Source: Melioribacteraceae bacterium (GTDB lineage: Bacteria > Bacteroidota > Ignavibacteria > Ignavibacteriales > Melioribacteraceae). From it: a stretch of 64,000 nucleotides of DNA. Location of the stretch: NCBI GenBank assembly GCA_027030245.1, contig JALVFE010000017.1:24120-88119 (forward strand), in the 5' to 3' direction. This document shows, piece by piece, positions 18,159 to 27,286 of this stretch. The translations under genes were made by a program, and so were the position numbers. Position 1 is the stretch's first letter. Each line of letters starts with the position of its first letter. The notes under the pieces are model-generated. The model did no database searches. It saw nothing but the letters and a program-made list of their open reading frames with translations, and was not told where the DNA came from.

Positions 18159-20279
18159 ATGGAAACACATGCTCAAAATATTCATCAAACGTTTCACAGT
18201 ATAGGTTCATCAACCGATTGGATTGTAATGGTTGTGTACTTCCTTTTCGTAATGTTTTTCGGAAGTTATTTCGGGAAGTATAACAGAAGTACAAAAGACT
18301 TCTTTTTCGGCGGAAGAAGATTTGCCTGGTGGTTAATTGCATTTTCCATTGTTGCAACCGGTGTAGGGAGTCACAGTTTTATAAAATATTCGGCAAAAGG
18401 GTTCCAATACGGTTTTTCCTCAACAATGACGTACATAAACGATTGGTTTTTCATTCCCTTTTTCCTTTTCGGTTGGTTACCTATTATTGTTTATACCCGC
18501 ATTCAATCTATTCCCGAATATTTTGAAAAGAGATTCAGTCCTTCGGCAAGATTTCTTGCAACAATCTTACTTTTATTTTACATGATCGGTTACATCGGGA
18601 TAGGGTTTTTAACGCTCGGCAAAGCCGCAATGCCCATGCTGCCGCAAAGCTTTAATATTTTCGGGATGGAATTTCATACAACATTAATGGGCGTAATTAT
18701 TGTTATCGCCGTGATAACCGGGATTTACATTACCTTCGGCGGACAAACGGCGGTTATATTCACCGATTTACTACAAGGATTCATTCTGCTATTTGCCGGT
18801 TTCCTTTTATTCTTTTTGGGAATCTCTTACGTGGGCGGTTTAGATACTTTTTGGAATTTACTCCCCACTGAATGGAAATTACCTCTTGCGGATTTTAATA
18901 AACCACCGGATTTTAACTTCGTGGGGATATTTTGGCAAGACGGTGTTGCGGGCTCCGTAGGATTTTTGTTTATGAACATGGGATTGATTATGCGGTTTAT
19001 GGCGACGAAAAGCGTTGACGAAGGAAGAAAAGCTGCTGCGTTTAATATTTTGTTTATGCTTCCGCTTTCCGCAATTGTAGTGGGAAATGCCGGTTGGATA
19101 GGGAAAGCAATTTCCGTTGCACATCCCGATATTGTTCCGCCTAATACTTCTCCCGATCAAATTTTTGTAGTTGTTGCAAACATAGTAGCAACACCGGGTG
19201 TTTTCGGTTTTATAATGGCTGCGCTTACGGCTGCTCTTATGTCAACGGTTGATACATTAATTAACGCAACGGCTGCAATTTACATTAACGATATTCACCG
19301 ACCTATCAAGCAATTTTTAAAAATAAAAGAAAAGACGCAACGCGAAACCGACAAGAAAGAATTAGCTGCGGCAAGATGGTCTTCAATCATTGTTACGGCA
19401 TTAGGCGTAGTATCGGTTTTGGCATTCAAAAGTTTCCCGACCGTTTACGAAGCGCACGGTTATTTTCACTCAACACTCACTCCGCCTTTGGTAGTAGCAA
19501 TATTTCTTGGAATATTCTGGAAAAGATTCACTCCGGCAGCGGTGATTACAACTTTTATCGGCGGTGTTGCTTTGATGATTTTGGGCGCTGAGTATCCTAA
19601 TTACTTAATTGCACCTTTCGACCATGGGATTAAAATGAATCCGGTACACCCGTATTCTTACATAAGAGCACTTTACAATTTGGTAGTTTGTTCCGTAATC
19701 GGAGTGGGAGTTACTTACGCGGACGTAAAGATAATGAACTTTGTTAACCGTTTGAGAAAAAACGGAAATCACAAACAAATTGTTATAGCATTTACAGCTA
19801 TTGCGGTTCTTCTTTTTGTGTTTATTGTACTTAACTTATTCAGCCTTTCAGTTCTTCTTGCATTTGAAGTTGTTTTGGTTGTACTCGTTGCAATTGTATC
19901 TTATTACTACATTGATTACGATCCCGAAGCACAAACAACAGGATTAACAGTATGGTCGATTAGAAAAGCTAAAGAAATGTTCAAAGGAAGAAAGCTTAAC
20001 GAAGAAGAAGGCGAAAAAGTGCTGGTAAACTGGAAATTGAAAAAAGAAGAAGACGGTACGATTAACTTTTCCAAGCGGGATATGGAAAGGATGAAAGCAC
20101 AACCCGGAGATCTTGTTTACATTAGCGATAAAAGAAAATGGCTCGGCGGATTAAAATCAATCCATTCGGTTTACGGTGAACCGCATGATGAAGACGGGGT
20201 TGTTTATATAAGCGAAGAAGATTTGAAAAACGGTGTATTTATAGAAGGCATTCAACTTGAAGCCGAAAAGGAAATGTAA
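18159..20279 (+). CDS. Sodium:solute symporter family transporter
   Basis: A 706-residue SSS-family (LeuT-fold) permease with about 13-15 hydrophobic helices. Family features include the early FFFGGRRFAWWLIAFSIVATGVG segment, IQSIPEYFEKRF, YITFGGQTAVIFTDLLQG and AALTAALMSTVDTLINATAAIYINDI, where the Ser/Thr residues of helix 8 would bind Na+. The substrate is unknown. The last 110 residues form a hydrophilic, charged cytoplasmic extension that is not part of the transport fold. A terminator follows 27 bases after the stop. Confidence 0.92.
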   Translation: METHAQNIHQTFHSIGSSTDWIVMVVYFLFVMFFGSYFGKYNRSTKDFFFGGRRFAWWLIAFSIVATGVGSHSFIKYSAKGFQYGFSSTMTYINDWFFIPFFLFGWLPIIVYTRIQSIPEYFEKRFSPSARFLATILLLFYMIGYIGIGFLTLGKAAMPMLPQSFNIFGMEFHTTLMGVIIVIAVITGIYITFGGQTAVIFTDLLQGFILLFAGFLLFFLGISYVGGLDTFWNLLPTEWKLPLADFNKPPDFNFVGIFWQDGVAGSVGFLFMNMGLIMRFMATKSVDEGRKAAAFNILFMLPLSAIVVGNAGWIGKAISVAHPDIVPPNTSPDQIFVVVANIVATPGVFGFIMAALTAALMSTVDTLINATAAIYINDIHRPIKQFLKIKEKTQRETDKKELAAARWSSIIVTALGVVSVLAFKSFPTVYEAHGYFHSTLTPPLVVAIFLGIFWKRFTPAAVITTFIGGVALMILGAEYPNYLIAPFDHGIKMNPVHPYSYIRALYNLVVCSVIGVGVTYADVKIMNFVNRLRKNGNHKQIVIAFTAIAVLLFVFIVLNLFSLSVLLAFEVVLVVLVAIVSYYYIDYDPEAQTTGLTVWSIRKAKEMFKGRKLNEEEGEKVLVNWKLKKEEDGTINFSKRDMERMKAQPGDLVYISDKRKWLGGLKSIHSVYGEPHDEDGVVYISEEDLKNGVFIEGIQLEAEKEM

Positions 20280-20305
20280 AAAACTCTACTCAAAATATTT
20301 GATAC

Positions 20306-20330
20306 AAAGGGCTCTTGGGAGCCCTTTTTT
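20306..20330 (+). terminator. Intrinsic terminator after the symporter
   Basis: A 9-bp perfect stem (AAAGGGCTC/GAGCCCTTT) with a TTGG loop continues directly into further T residues. It lies 27 bases after the symporter stop on the coding strand. Confidence 0.92.
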
Positions 20331-20407
20331 GATTATTATTTTTATAAAACAATATCTATCCGGCTTTAACAAAAACACAGGTTGCTTAAGCAAAGCAATA
20401 ACGGAAC

Positions 20408-20851
20408 TTATCTGTAGATTTTTTCTTTGTAAACAATACAACTATCATAATCACAATAAAATACATATTCGTTTCCGGTGAGTCCGGTCATTTCCAAGTG
20501 AATTGTATAATTACACATACAGCGGCATAGATTTTCCGCGGTATCGGCAACGGTCACATAAATGGTATCCGAATTAATCTTGTAGTCCGTTACGAATCTG
20601 TTGGAATCCGGACAACAATTACCCATTACGCAAAAATCGATTTTTAAAGTATCGTTAAAACTGTACGAAAAACATGAATCAGGAACTGCGTATTTAGCCA
20701 AATGATGATTGATGCAACCTCCCAACTGATAAGCTTTGAACGAAATTCCATTTTCACCCGGGGTGATGGAGTCTTCGTTATTGCAAGAAAGGTTCAAAAG
20801 AGTTAAAAGAATTATGAAGAAAAAAGAACCGAATTTAATTCCAGTTTTCAT
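20408..20851 (-). CDS. Cysteine-rich lipoprotein, function unknown
   Basis: A 147-residue protein with a type II signal peptide and lipobox (LLNLSC). The mature part contains ten further cysteines, clustered as GGCINHH, DFCVMGNCCPDS, NLCRCMCNY and YCDYDSC. Such density suggests disulfide bonds or metal binding at the cell surface; which of these cannot be told. The start is supported by a strong GGAGGT six bases upstream. It stands alone, with a perfect AT-rich inverted repeat in its upstream region. I do not recognise a family. Confidence 0.7.
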   Translation of the reverse strand: MKTGIKFGSFFFIILLTLLNLSCNNEDSITPGENGISFKAYQLGGCINHHLAKYAVPDSCFSYSFNDTLKIDFCVMGNCCPDSNRFVTDYKINSDTIYVTVADTAENLCRCMCNYTIHLEMTGLTGNEYVFYCDYDSCIVYKEKIYR

Positions 20852-20935
20852 TTTACCTCCCGGAAAACTTAGTGAACTACGGCTAATCTATTTCAAAATA
20901 TTTCAGTTCTTTTAATAGCAGGAAGTTGCAGTAAG

Positions 20936-20970
20936 TTATTTTATAATTTAAACTTCACATTATAAAATAA
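20936..20970. repeat. Perfect 12-bp inverted repeat upstream of the lipoprotein gene
   Basis: TTATTTTATAAT and its exact complement ATTATAAAATAA are separated by 11 bases, about 85-120 bases upstream of the lipoprotein start. The dyad could be an operator or a transcript hairpin, or simply reflect high AT content. Confidence 0.5.
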
Positions 20971-21078
20971 TAACTTTTGAAAATTTGTCAAGGAAAAATT
21001 ATTTGACCTACATTGTGGGGCGGTAAATAAAAAATGTGATTACTCGAACTTAAACTTAAAAGGTGGTATGAAAAAACT

Positions 21079-21588
21079 TCAATCGCCCACTTCTTGGAAT
21101 CTATTTGTCATTCCCGAATATTTTTCCCGCAATTTTTCCACAACGATCGGCGGCACAAAATCTTTAATATTTCCGTCGAATTGGGCAAGGTTTCGTATAA
21201 TCGTGGAATTTAAATAAGTATATTTTTCATTCGGCATAAGGAAAATGGTTTTTAGCGAACCGTTTAATCTTCTGTTCATCAATGCCATTTGGAATTCAAA
21301 TTCAAAATCACTGATTGCACGCAAGCCTCTAATAATTCCCACAGCGCCGATTTCTTGCGCATGATCCACAACCAAACCACCGAAACTATCCACAAAAACA
21401 TTGGGAATATCCTTCAAACTTATTTCCAACATTTCAATTCTTTCTTTCACCGTAAATAACGGCGTTTTAGACGGGTTCTTTGCAACGGTTACGACAACTT
21501 CGTCGAACAGCTCGGTTGCTCTTTTAATTACATCTATATGTCCGTTCGTAACAGGATCGAATGTGCCGGGGTAAATTACTCTTTTCAT
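21079..21588 (-). CDS. coaD: Pantetheine-phosphate adenylyltransferase
   Basis: Adenylates 4'-phosphopantetheine to dephospho-CoA, the penultimate step of CoA synthesis. It shows the nucleotidyltransferase (H/T)xGH motif in YPGTFDPVTNGHIDV (H17). Also present are RGLRAISDFEFEFQMALMN and the C-terminal STIIR loop (YLNSTIIRNLA). Its 169 residues are normal. GGGAGAA precedes the ATG. It is the last gene of the chain beginning at hrcA, 60 bases after rsmD. Confidence 0.97.
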   Translation of the reverse strand: MKRVIYPGTFDPVTNGHIDVIKRATELFDEVVVTVAKNPSKTPLFTVKERIEMLEISLKDIPNVFVDSFGGLVVDHAQEIGAVGIIRGLRAISDFEFEFQMALMNRRLNGSLKTIFLMPNEKYTYLNSTIIRNLAQFDGNIKDFVPPIVVEKLREKYSGMTNRFQEVGD

Positions 21589-21648
21589 AATTCTCCCAAT
21601 TTTCTTTAGCTATATCTTGATTTCCAATATAATAAAAATACAAGAAAA

Positions 21649-22197
21649 TTAATCATTGGTTAATTTATAAATTAAGCTGTCGCCCAATTGTTTAAATGGT
21701 ACGGTTCCGAAATTTGCAACATCCTTTTCTTTTGTTTGAACCGAACGTTCAATCAAAAAAATTCCGCCGGGGACAAGAAAACCGTTGTCCAAAATATTTT
21801 TTGCAACGATGTGAATATCATCTTTAAAAAAAGGCGGATCGGCAAATATTAAATCGTATTGCTCATGATTTTTCATTTTAGAAAACCGGACGGCGGGAAG
21901 TTTAAATATTTTGGTTTTATCGCCGGCGTTTAACATGGAGATATTTTGCTGTAATACTTTAACAACGGAAAAATTTTTCTCCACGAAATGAACTTCCGCC
22001 GCTCCCCTGCTCAATGCCTCTAACCCTAGCGAACCCGAACCCGCATAAATATCGCACATTAAAATTCCCTCGAAATCAATGATATTATTCAGATAGTTAA
22101 AGATCGCCTCTTTGGTTTTGTCGGTTGTCGGCCGGGTTAACTTTGCCGGGGGATTTTTTAATATTCTGCCTTTATATTTTCCGGCAATAATTCTCAT
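21649..22197 (-). CDS. rsmD: 16S rRNA (guanine-966-N2)-methyltransferase
   Basis: A Rossmann-fold methyltransferase of 182 residues. The N-terminal MRIIAGKYKGRILKNP, the basic RPTTDKTKEAIFNYL, the SAM-binding CDIYAGSGSLGLEALSRGA and the catalytic ADPPF are all diagnostic of RsmD, which methylates G966 in the 30S subunit. The gene starts 3 bases after the preceding stop. An rsmD-coaD pair is a frequent bacterial arrangement. Confidence 0.95.
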   Translation of the reverse strand: MRIIAGKYKGRILKNPPAKLTRPTTDKTKEAIFNYLNNIIDFEGILMCDIYAGSGSLGLEALSRGAAEVHFVEKNFSVVKVLQQNISMLNAGDKTKIFKLPAVRFSKMKNHEQYDLIFADPPFFKDDIHIVAKNILDNGFLVPGGIFLIERSVQTKEKDVANFGTVPFKQLGDSLIYKLTND

Positions 22198-22200
22198 TCG

Positions 22201-23097
22201 CTAAATCAATCTCATTGCCATTCCGGTCGGCGCTGCAAAATTAAAATAACTTTGAGTGGCAAACGCGTTATCTTTAATTCTTTGGTTTAACTTAAGCAAT
22301 TTGAAAGGATTGACGGTATTAAAGTAAACACCGTTTTCCCGGTTTAACTCTTCTATAATATTTTGTTGAAGCCCGTCGCCGAAGATATAATAATCGGAGA
22401 AATCCGTTTTTTCGAAATGTTTTGCTTTCAGTTCATTTACAACATTGTATATGTGTTCTTTACTCCCTTCGTTTCCGGTAAATACTTTATAAAAAACGGG
22501 CACGTGGTTTTTGACGAAAGTAACGGCAAAATAATTTTTATTCAAAAACACGGAAACGTAATTCTTTTTACCCGGTTCGCTCAGGTAAGGTAAAAGAATC
22601 AATCCGGCAATTACCGAGTTGTCAACGTATTTAAGCAAAAGATTATTCCTAAAACAAAATTTGTGAATTGTCTGTAAAATTTTTCTTTCGACAGCGAAAA
22701 AAAACAATTCGTTAGATTCATCGCCGAGAGTAAATTTATCGATTACGAAATCATCGGGATTGTCATTAGGGAACAACACTCCGAATTCCCATTTCAGATG
22801 TGTCTCCAAATCTTTGGAGATTAAATTCGGGTCGTATGGAATTTTAGCCGACTTGAAAAAAAATGCCGGCAAAGCGAACGATACGATGTCGGTTTTTAAA
22901 TTTTTCCTCGCAATAATTTTATCGTATGCATCTTGCAATGCGGTTAGTAATTTGGAAGAAGAGATTTGTGCGTCAATTTCAAACGGAAAAGGTTCCTCAT
23001 CGATGTTTTCGATAAGGAACCTTCCATCGTTAAAATCTATTTCAACCAACTGCAATTTTCGGGAAGATATACTGAAACCGGCGTGATTAACAAACAC
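22201..23097 (-). CDS. DUF3822-like / PilM-like protein, function unknown
   Basis: A 298-residue soluble protein whose pattern suggests an actin-like ATPase fold of the PilM type. It has two repeated beta-beta-alpha halves, a central SFALPAFFFKSAKIPYD followed by DLETHLKWEFGVLFP (compare PilM's 'VPGQ...R...EA' region), and a late YIFGDGLQ. Its place immediately upstream of rsmD matches the gene called DUF3822 in Bacteroidota. Both assignments are inference from pattern and position. The start is GTG at 23097 with AAGGGA upstream. No pilus assembly ATPase or PilN/O/Q is in the window. Confidence 0.55.
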   Translation of the reverse strand: MFVNHAGFSISSRKLQLVEIDFNDGRFLIENIDEEPFPFEIDAQISSSKLLTALQDAYDKIIARKNLKTDIVSFALPAFFFKSAKIPYDPNLISKDLETHLKWEFGVLFPNDNPDDFVIDKFTLGDESNELFFFAVERKILQTIHKFCFRNNLLLKYVDNSVIAGLILLPYLSEPGKKNYVSVFLNKNYFAVTFVKNHVPVFYKVFTGNEGSKEHIYNVVNELKAKHFEKTDFSDYYIFGDGLQQNIIEELNRENGVYFNTVNPFKLLKLNQRIKDNAFATQSYFNFAAPTGMAMRLI

Positions 23098-23112
23098 GGA
23101 TCGGATTCCCTT

Positions 23113-23673
23113 TTATTCCCACGAAGCAGTATTTTTCAACGCATCGTTATCAAGCGAACCGATAGTTCCATAGCCATCGGGGTCTTCAACGTAATATCTC
23201 GTTCCGATTACAATGTTAGTATCTATTTTTGAAATTTTACCGGTTCTAAAGTTGATTACAGTATCGATTGACGTTGTTGTATCGACTTGCAAAATATACA
23301 AGCTATGTGTTTTCGGAGTGAATTTAATCGAATCCGGAATAAACTCACCTACGGTTAATTTCTTAAACGGATTGGTTGATTTTCCGGTTATTGTATCAAC
23401 GCCCGTCATTACGGCGGCAACGGTGGAATCCGTTTTGATGAACATTATTAAGCTGTCCAAATCATCCGTATATCTTTTATGTTGTTTTTGCCAAAGAATT
23501 TCGGCTTGCCTTATATTATCCATTCTAAGTCTGGATTCGGTTCTATAATAATTTTCTTTTTCGATGTAATTTGTCGGGTCTATTATAGCGACTTTGATTA
23601 GGATATAGGTCAATATTGCTATAACAACATAAAGTGCAGCATGAATATACCAAGGTTCGGACCGTTTTGTCAT
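23113..23673 (-). CDS. Single-pass membrane protein, pseudopilin-like N-terminus
   Basis: A 186-residue protein with one N-terminal transmembrane segment (AALYVVIAILTYILIKVAII) followed by a helix with the pattern RMDNIRQAEILWQKQHKRYTDDLDSLIMFI. That pattern recalls the post-TM helix of pilin-like proteins (a residue for assembly, then 'YxxDLDxL'). The remainder is beta-rich and presumably periplasmic. Similar proteins occur in Bacteroidota without known function. A strong GGAGGT precedes the ATG. It sits between the comEA-like ORF and the PilM-like gene, which supports an envelope or pilus-like role, but only by context. Confidence 0.55.
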   Translation of the reverse strand: MTKRSEPWYIHAALYVVIAILTYILIKVAIIDPTNYIEKENYYRTESRLRMDNIRQAEILWQKQHKRYTDDLDSLIMFIKTDSTVAAVMTGVDTITGKSTNPFKKLTVGEFIPDSIKFTPKTHSLYILQVDTTTSIDTVINFRTGKISKIDTNIVIGTRYYVEDPDGYGTIGSLDNDALKNTASWE

Positions 23674-23702
23674 TTTACCTCCAAGAGTTGAAAATGCAAT
23701 TT

Positions 23703-24194
23703 TTAATCTATTATAATAAACTTCTCAAATTTAGCTAATTTTTTCTTTCCGATTCCCTTAATTTTAAGCAAATCGTTTACGGATTTAAATTTTCCATGTA
23801 AGTTACGAAATTCAATAATTTTTTGTGCGGTTTTTCTTCCTATACCGGGTAATTTTATCAGAGCATCCAAATCGGCAGAATTTACCCGGATTTTTTCTCC
23901 CGCAGTTAATTTTTTCTTCTTTTTAAATTTTTCCTTACTAAAATCTGAAAGTTCTTGTTCAGAATCAACAATTTTTTCTTTATTTATTAATTTTTGTTTT
24001 ACGGTTTTATTAATTTCGAGTAAAAGACTGTCCCCTCCCGCAAAACTTAACTTTTGCTCATTCGGTAAAACATTATGATATTTTGTGTAATAAGCAATTA
24101 TTCCGCCGGCGAGCGAGACCGTTAAAAAAGAAATTACGGAAAACTCGGTTAGTGTTAATCCGAATTTACGCGATATTTCGTTAAAGAGTTTAAT
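23703..24194 (-). CDS. ComEA-like helix-hairpin-helix protein with a non-standard start
   Basis: Translating the minus strand between dnaJ and the 186-residue gene gives an uninterrupted frame of about 163 codons. It encodes one transmembrane segment (FSVISFLTVSLAGGIIAYY) and a Lys-rich linker. A classical double helix-hairpin-helix DNA-binding domain follows (VNSADLDALIKLPGIGRKTAQKI and VNDLLKIKGIGKKKLAKFE). The layout is that of ComEA, the membrane DNA receptor of competence. No ATG, GTG or TTG exists in frame before the HhH domain; the first usable codon after the in-frame dnaJ stop is ATT at 24192-24194. The start is therefore provisional. Possible explanations are an AUU start, translational coupling to dnaJ, or a sequence error or mutation. 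Confidence 0.7.
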   Translation of the reverse strand: MKLFNEISRKFGLTLTEFSVISFLTVSLAGGIIAYYTKYHNVLPNEQKLSFAGGDSLLLEINKTVKQKLINKEKIVDSEQELSDFSKEKFKKKKKLTAGEKIRVNSADLDALIKLPGIGRKTAQKIIEFRNLHGKFKSVNDLLKIKGIGKKKLAKFEKFIIID

Positions 24195-24215
24195 GGCCTT
24201 ACTTTTCTTTTTAGT

Positions 24216-25343
24216 TTACCTTGGCGGTTGAATATTTGGCATTCTGCTCAATTCTTTCAACAATTCTTTTTCTCTTGAATTTATTTTCTTCGGAACATAA
24301 ACATTTACTTTAACAAGTTGATCTCCGGCGCCGTGACTATGCAAATGCGGAATCCCCTTTTCGCGCATCTTCAGATATTTTCCGGGCTGCAAGCCGGGCT
24401 CAATTTTTAATTTTGCCCGTCCGGTTAAGGTCGGAACTTCCACTTCCGTTCCCAGCACCAAATCGGGATAACTCAAATATAAATTGTAAATGATGTTATC
24501 TTCTTCCCTTGTAAAATACGGGTGCGGCAACTCTCTGAAAATCACGATGATATCGCCGGACGGACCGCCGTTTTTGCCGGCATTGCCTTCGCCGCGTAAC
24601 GTCATATAACTGTTATCGGTTACCCCGGGCGGAACGTTGATGTTTATCATCGCTTCGGTATAAATCCTTCCTTCGCCTTTACATTTTTTACACGGATCGG
24701 AAATTACTTTTCCCGTTCCGTTACAGTTTTTACACGGCGCTATGTTTACAAATTGTCCGAAGATTGATCTTGACACTTGTCTTACTTCACCCGAGCCGCC
24801 GCAAACCTGACAAGTTTTAAATGCTGAAGGACCGCTGGCGCCGGTACCGCCGCAAACGTCGCAAACCTCATATCTTTTAAGTTTTACTTTTTTGGTTGTT
24901 CCTTTGGCAATTTCTTCCAAAGTCAATTTTAATGTAATTCTTAAATCGGAGCCCGGCGTTCCCGTTGCCGTTCTTTGTGAAGAATATCCTCCCGTTCTTC
25001 CTCCGCCGAAGAAATCATCGAATATCGATCCACCGCCGCCGAAAGAGCCTCCGAAAATATCGGAGAAATGACTGAAGATATCGTTAATATCCGTAAATCC
25101 GTGGAAACTCGGATCACCTTTCAAGCCGCCGTGACCGAATTTATCGTATTTGGCTCTTTTATCCGGATCGCTCAAAACTTCGTAAGCTTCGGCAGCTTCT
25201 TTAAATTTTTCCTCCGCTTCTTTATCGCCCGGATTTCTATCGGGATGATATTTCATTGCCAATTTTCTGTATGCTTTTTTAATTTCATCTTGCGATGCGT
25301 CTTTCGAAACTCCCAAAACTTCATAATAATCTCTTTTTGCCAT
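24216..25343 (-). CDS. dnaJ: Chaperone protein DnaJ
   Basis: The Hsp40 co-chaperone that stimulates DnaK ATPase. The J domain with the HPD motif ([16 protein letters not shown]) is at residues about 5-70. It is followed by a Gly/Phe-rich linker and four CxxCxGxG zinc repeats ([32 protein letters not shown]) near 155-220. The C-terminal substrate-binding domains complete it. Its 375 residues are the standard length. It follows grpE by 23 bases with AAGGAGATT before the ATG. DnaK itself is not in the window. Confidence 0.98.
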   Translation of the reverse strand: MAKRDYYEVLGVSKDASQDEIKKAYRKLAMKYHPDRNPGDKEAEEKFKEAAEAYEVLSDPDKRAKYDKFGHGGLKGDPSFHGFTDINDIFSHFSDIFGGSFGGGGSIFDDFFGGGRTGGYSSQRTATGTPGSDLRITLKLTLEEIAKGTTKKVKLKRYEVCDVCGGTGASGPSAFKTCQVCGGSGEVRQVSRSIFGQFVNIAPCKNCNGTGKVISDPCKKCKGEGRIYTEAMININVPPGVTDNSYMTLRGEGNAGKNGGPSGDIIVIFRELPHPYFTREEDNIIYNLYLSYPDLVLGTEVEVPTLTGRAKLKIEPGLQPGKYLKMREKGIPHLHSHGAGDQLVKVNVYVPKKINSREKELLKELSRMPNIQPPR

Positions 25344-25366
25344 AATCTCCTTTTACTCCTTTTCGC

Positions 25367-26002
25367 TTAATTTGATTCCTCTCCGTTCCCTTCGCTTCCG
25401 GGTGTTTCGGAGTTATCTTCGCTTACAATAACTTTAGCGTGCTTCAAAACTTTGTCTTTATAAATATATCCGGGTTCTATTTCGGAAATAACGGTATGCG
25501 GCGGAACTCCTTCCACATTTTGCTGCATCAAAGCTTCGTGGTAATTGTAATCGAATTGTTTGTCTTTCGTCTCGATTTTTTTTACGCCGATTTCTTCCAA
25601 AGTTTTTCTGAATTTTTCGGCAACCATTTTCAATCCTTCTTTGATTGATTCTACGTTATCGGTCTCGGCAATATGCTCTAACGAACGGTTAAGGTCGTCG
25701 TAAACCGGAATAATTTTTAACAGAACCGATTCAGCGGCATATTCGATTAAATTCAATTGATCTTTTTCGGTACGCCGTTTGTAATTTTCGAATTCGGCAA
25801 TTTTCCTTAAAAGTGAATCTTTCAATTCCTCGTTTTGTTTTTCGAGTTCTTCAACTTTTTCCAAAACAACATCTAATTCTTTTTTTATAGCTTCCAGTTC
25901 TTTTTTACTCCTTGTGCTTTTCTTTTCTTTTTTTGTTTTATGTTCTTCTTTTTCTTGGGCTTTTTTGTTTTCTTCATTCATCGTATTCTTTTTCTCCTTC
26001 AT
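25367..26002 (-). CDS. grpE: GrpE nucleotide exchange factor
   Basis: Releases ADP from DnaK. The N-terminal 45 residues are charged and disordered, followed by a long coiled coil. The conserved LLRKIAEFENYKRRTEKDQ and the C-terminal beta-domain follow, with GVPPHTVISEIEPGYIYKDKVLKHAKVIVS as the GrpE signature. The length is 211 residues. The first ATG is chosen because GGGGGAAAAA precedes it; a second ATG seven codons later is possible. It lies 11 bases after hrcA. Confidence 0.97.
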   Translation of the reverse strand: MKEKKNTMNEENKKAQEKEEHKTKKEKKSTRSKKELEAIKKELDVVLEKVEELEKQNEELKDSLLRKIAEFENYKRRTEKDQLNLIEYAAESVLLKIIPVYDDLNRSLEHIAETDNVESIKEGLKMVAEKFRKTLEEIGVKKIETKDKQFDYNYHEALMQQNVEGVPPHTVISEIEPGYIYKDKVLKHAKVIVSEDNSETPGSEGNGEESN

Positions 26003-26013
26003 TTTTTCCCCCG

Positions 26014-27060
26014 TTAATTATTTCTTTGTAATGCTTTGGATAGTAACTCGGCTACGTAAATAACCGAAGCTACGGCTTTGGAATATTCCATCCGTTTCGG
26101 ACCTACAATTCCGATACTTCCGGCAAGATCGCCGATTTTGTACTCTTTTACAATCAGACTGTAATCATTCAGTTTCCGGTCTTTTAACTCGCTTCCGATT
26201 GAAACCAAAACATCACCTTTTTGCATCTTTAACTGATCATCCATTATATGAATTATTACATCCTTATCTTCAATTAGTTCTATAATACTGTGCAAATGTT
26301 CATGCTCTTCGAATTCCGGATGTTGCAAAATATGCTTTGCGCCGGTAATTATCGATTTTTCGTATTCTTTCACATCGGTAAAGATTTCATCCACGGATGC
26401 AAGAAAAACTCTGATAATCGGTTTATATTCCGATTTATAATCTTTTATCCTTTTTCTGAACGATTTTCTGATTTCCGAAAAAGTAAGTCCCGCAAGTCTC
26501 TCGTTTAACAATTGTTGAATCGAAGTTAATTTTTTCTGATCGATCTCGGAATTAATTTCCAGCGTTATGGTTTTAACGAGACCGGAGCTTACCGTCAACA
26601 CAACTAATATTCTTTTAGAAGATAAACTTACCAGTTGAATTTTCTCGAGTTTAGCTTTGTCGAATTTCGGATAAGTAACACACGCAAGCTGTTTGGTAAT
26701 ATCGCTTAAAATGGTAGAAGTAACCCTCAGCAATTCATCCGTTTCTTTTGAAGTAGATGAAATGCTTGTTTCGATTAAATTTTTAACGGACGGCGATAAC
26801 CGCGGGGTTCCCATTAATGAATCGACATAATATCTATAACCTTTATCCGTGGGCACTCTGCCGGCGGAAGTATGCGGATGACCAAGATAACCCGATTCTT
26901 CCAAATCCGCCATTATATTTCTTATCGTTGCCGAAGAATACCCAAGGTTATATTTTTTCGAAATCACGCGCGAACCCACGGGATTAGCCGTAAGAATAAA
27001 TTGGTGGATTACATACCGTAATACGGCTTTTTCCCTTTCCGTTAATTCGTTCAAACTCAT
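26014..27060 (-). CDS. hrcA: Heat-inducible transcription repressor HrcA
   Basis: An N-terminal winged helix (LTEREKAVLRYVIHQFILTANPVGSRVISKKY) is followed by the SSATIRNIMADLEESGYLGHPHTSAGRVPTDKGYRYYVD signature and the C-terminal HrcA domain. From the ATG at 27060 it is 348 residues, the family norm; an in-frame TTG at 27108 would add 16 residues. HrcA normally represses heat-shock operons through the CIRCE element, and it heads the grpE-dnaJ operon here. I could not find a convincing CIRCE in the 226 bases upstream. Confidence 0.95.
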   Translation of the reverse strand: MSLNELTEREKAVLRYVIHQFILTANPVGSRVISKKYNLGYSSATIRNIMADLEESGYLGHPHTSAGRVPTDKGYRYYVDSLMGTPRLSPSVKNLIETSISSTSKETDELLRVTSTILSDITKQLACVTYPKFDKAKLEKIQLVSLSSKRILVVLTVSSGLVKTITLEINSEIDQKKLTSIQQLLNERLAGLTFSEIRKSFRKRIKDYKSEYKPIIRVFLASVDEIFTDVKEYEKSIITGAKHILQHPEFEEHEHLHSIIELIEDKDVIIHIMDDQLKMQKGDVLVSIGSELKDRKLNDYSLIVKEYKIGDLAGSIGIVGPKRMEYSKAVASVIYVAELLSKALQRNN

Positions 27061-27286
27061 ATCTTCCAATAAACTTAATTTTTCCGTTACAATTTTAAAA
27101 TTTACCAAAAAAAAGAATATTTTACCTACTATACGATGCTTTACACTCCGTTTCGTTCCTTAATTTCAGCCGTTCCCTCTTACAAAAAAAGTATGATTTT
27201 GTTTCATTGCATTTTGTGGGTATACATTGTTTAACTATTTGTAAAAATATGTTATTTTACCGGATAGAAAATTAATCGGGGATAAA

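Noticed and set aside
27120..27170. Possible CIRCE operator upstream of hrcA
   Set aside because: Only one degenerate half-site (TTTACACTC against TTAGCACTC) is present and the second arm is missing at the required spacing.
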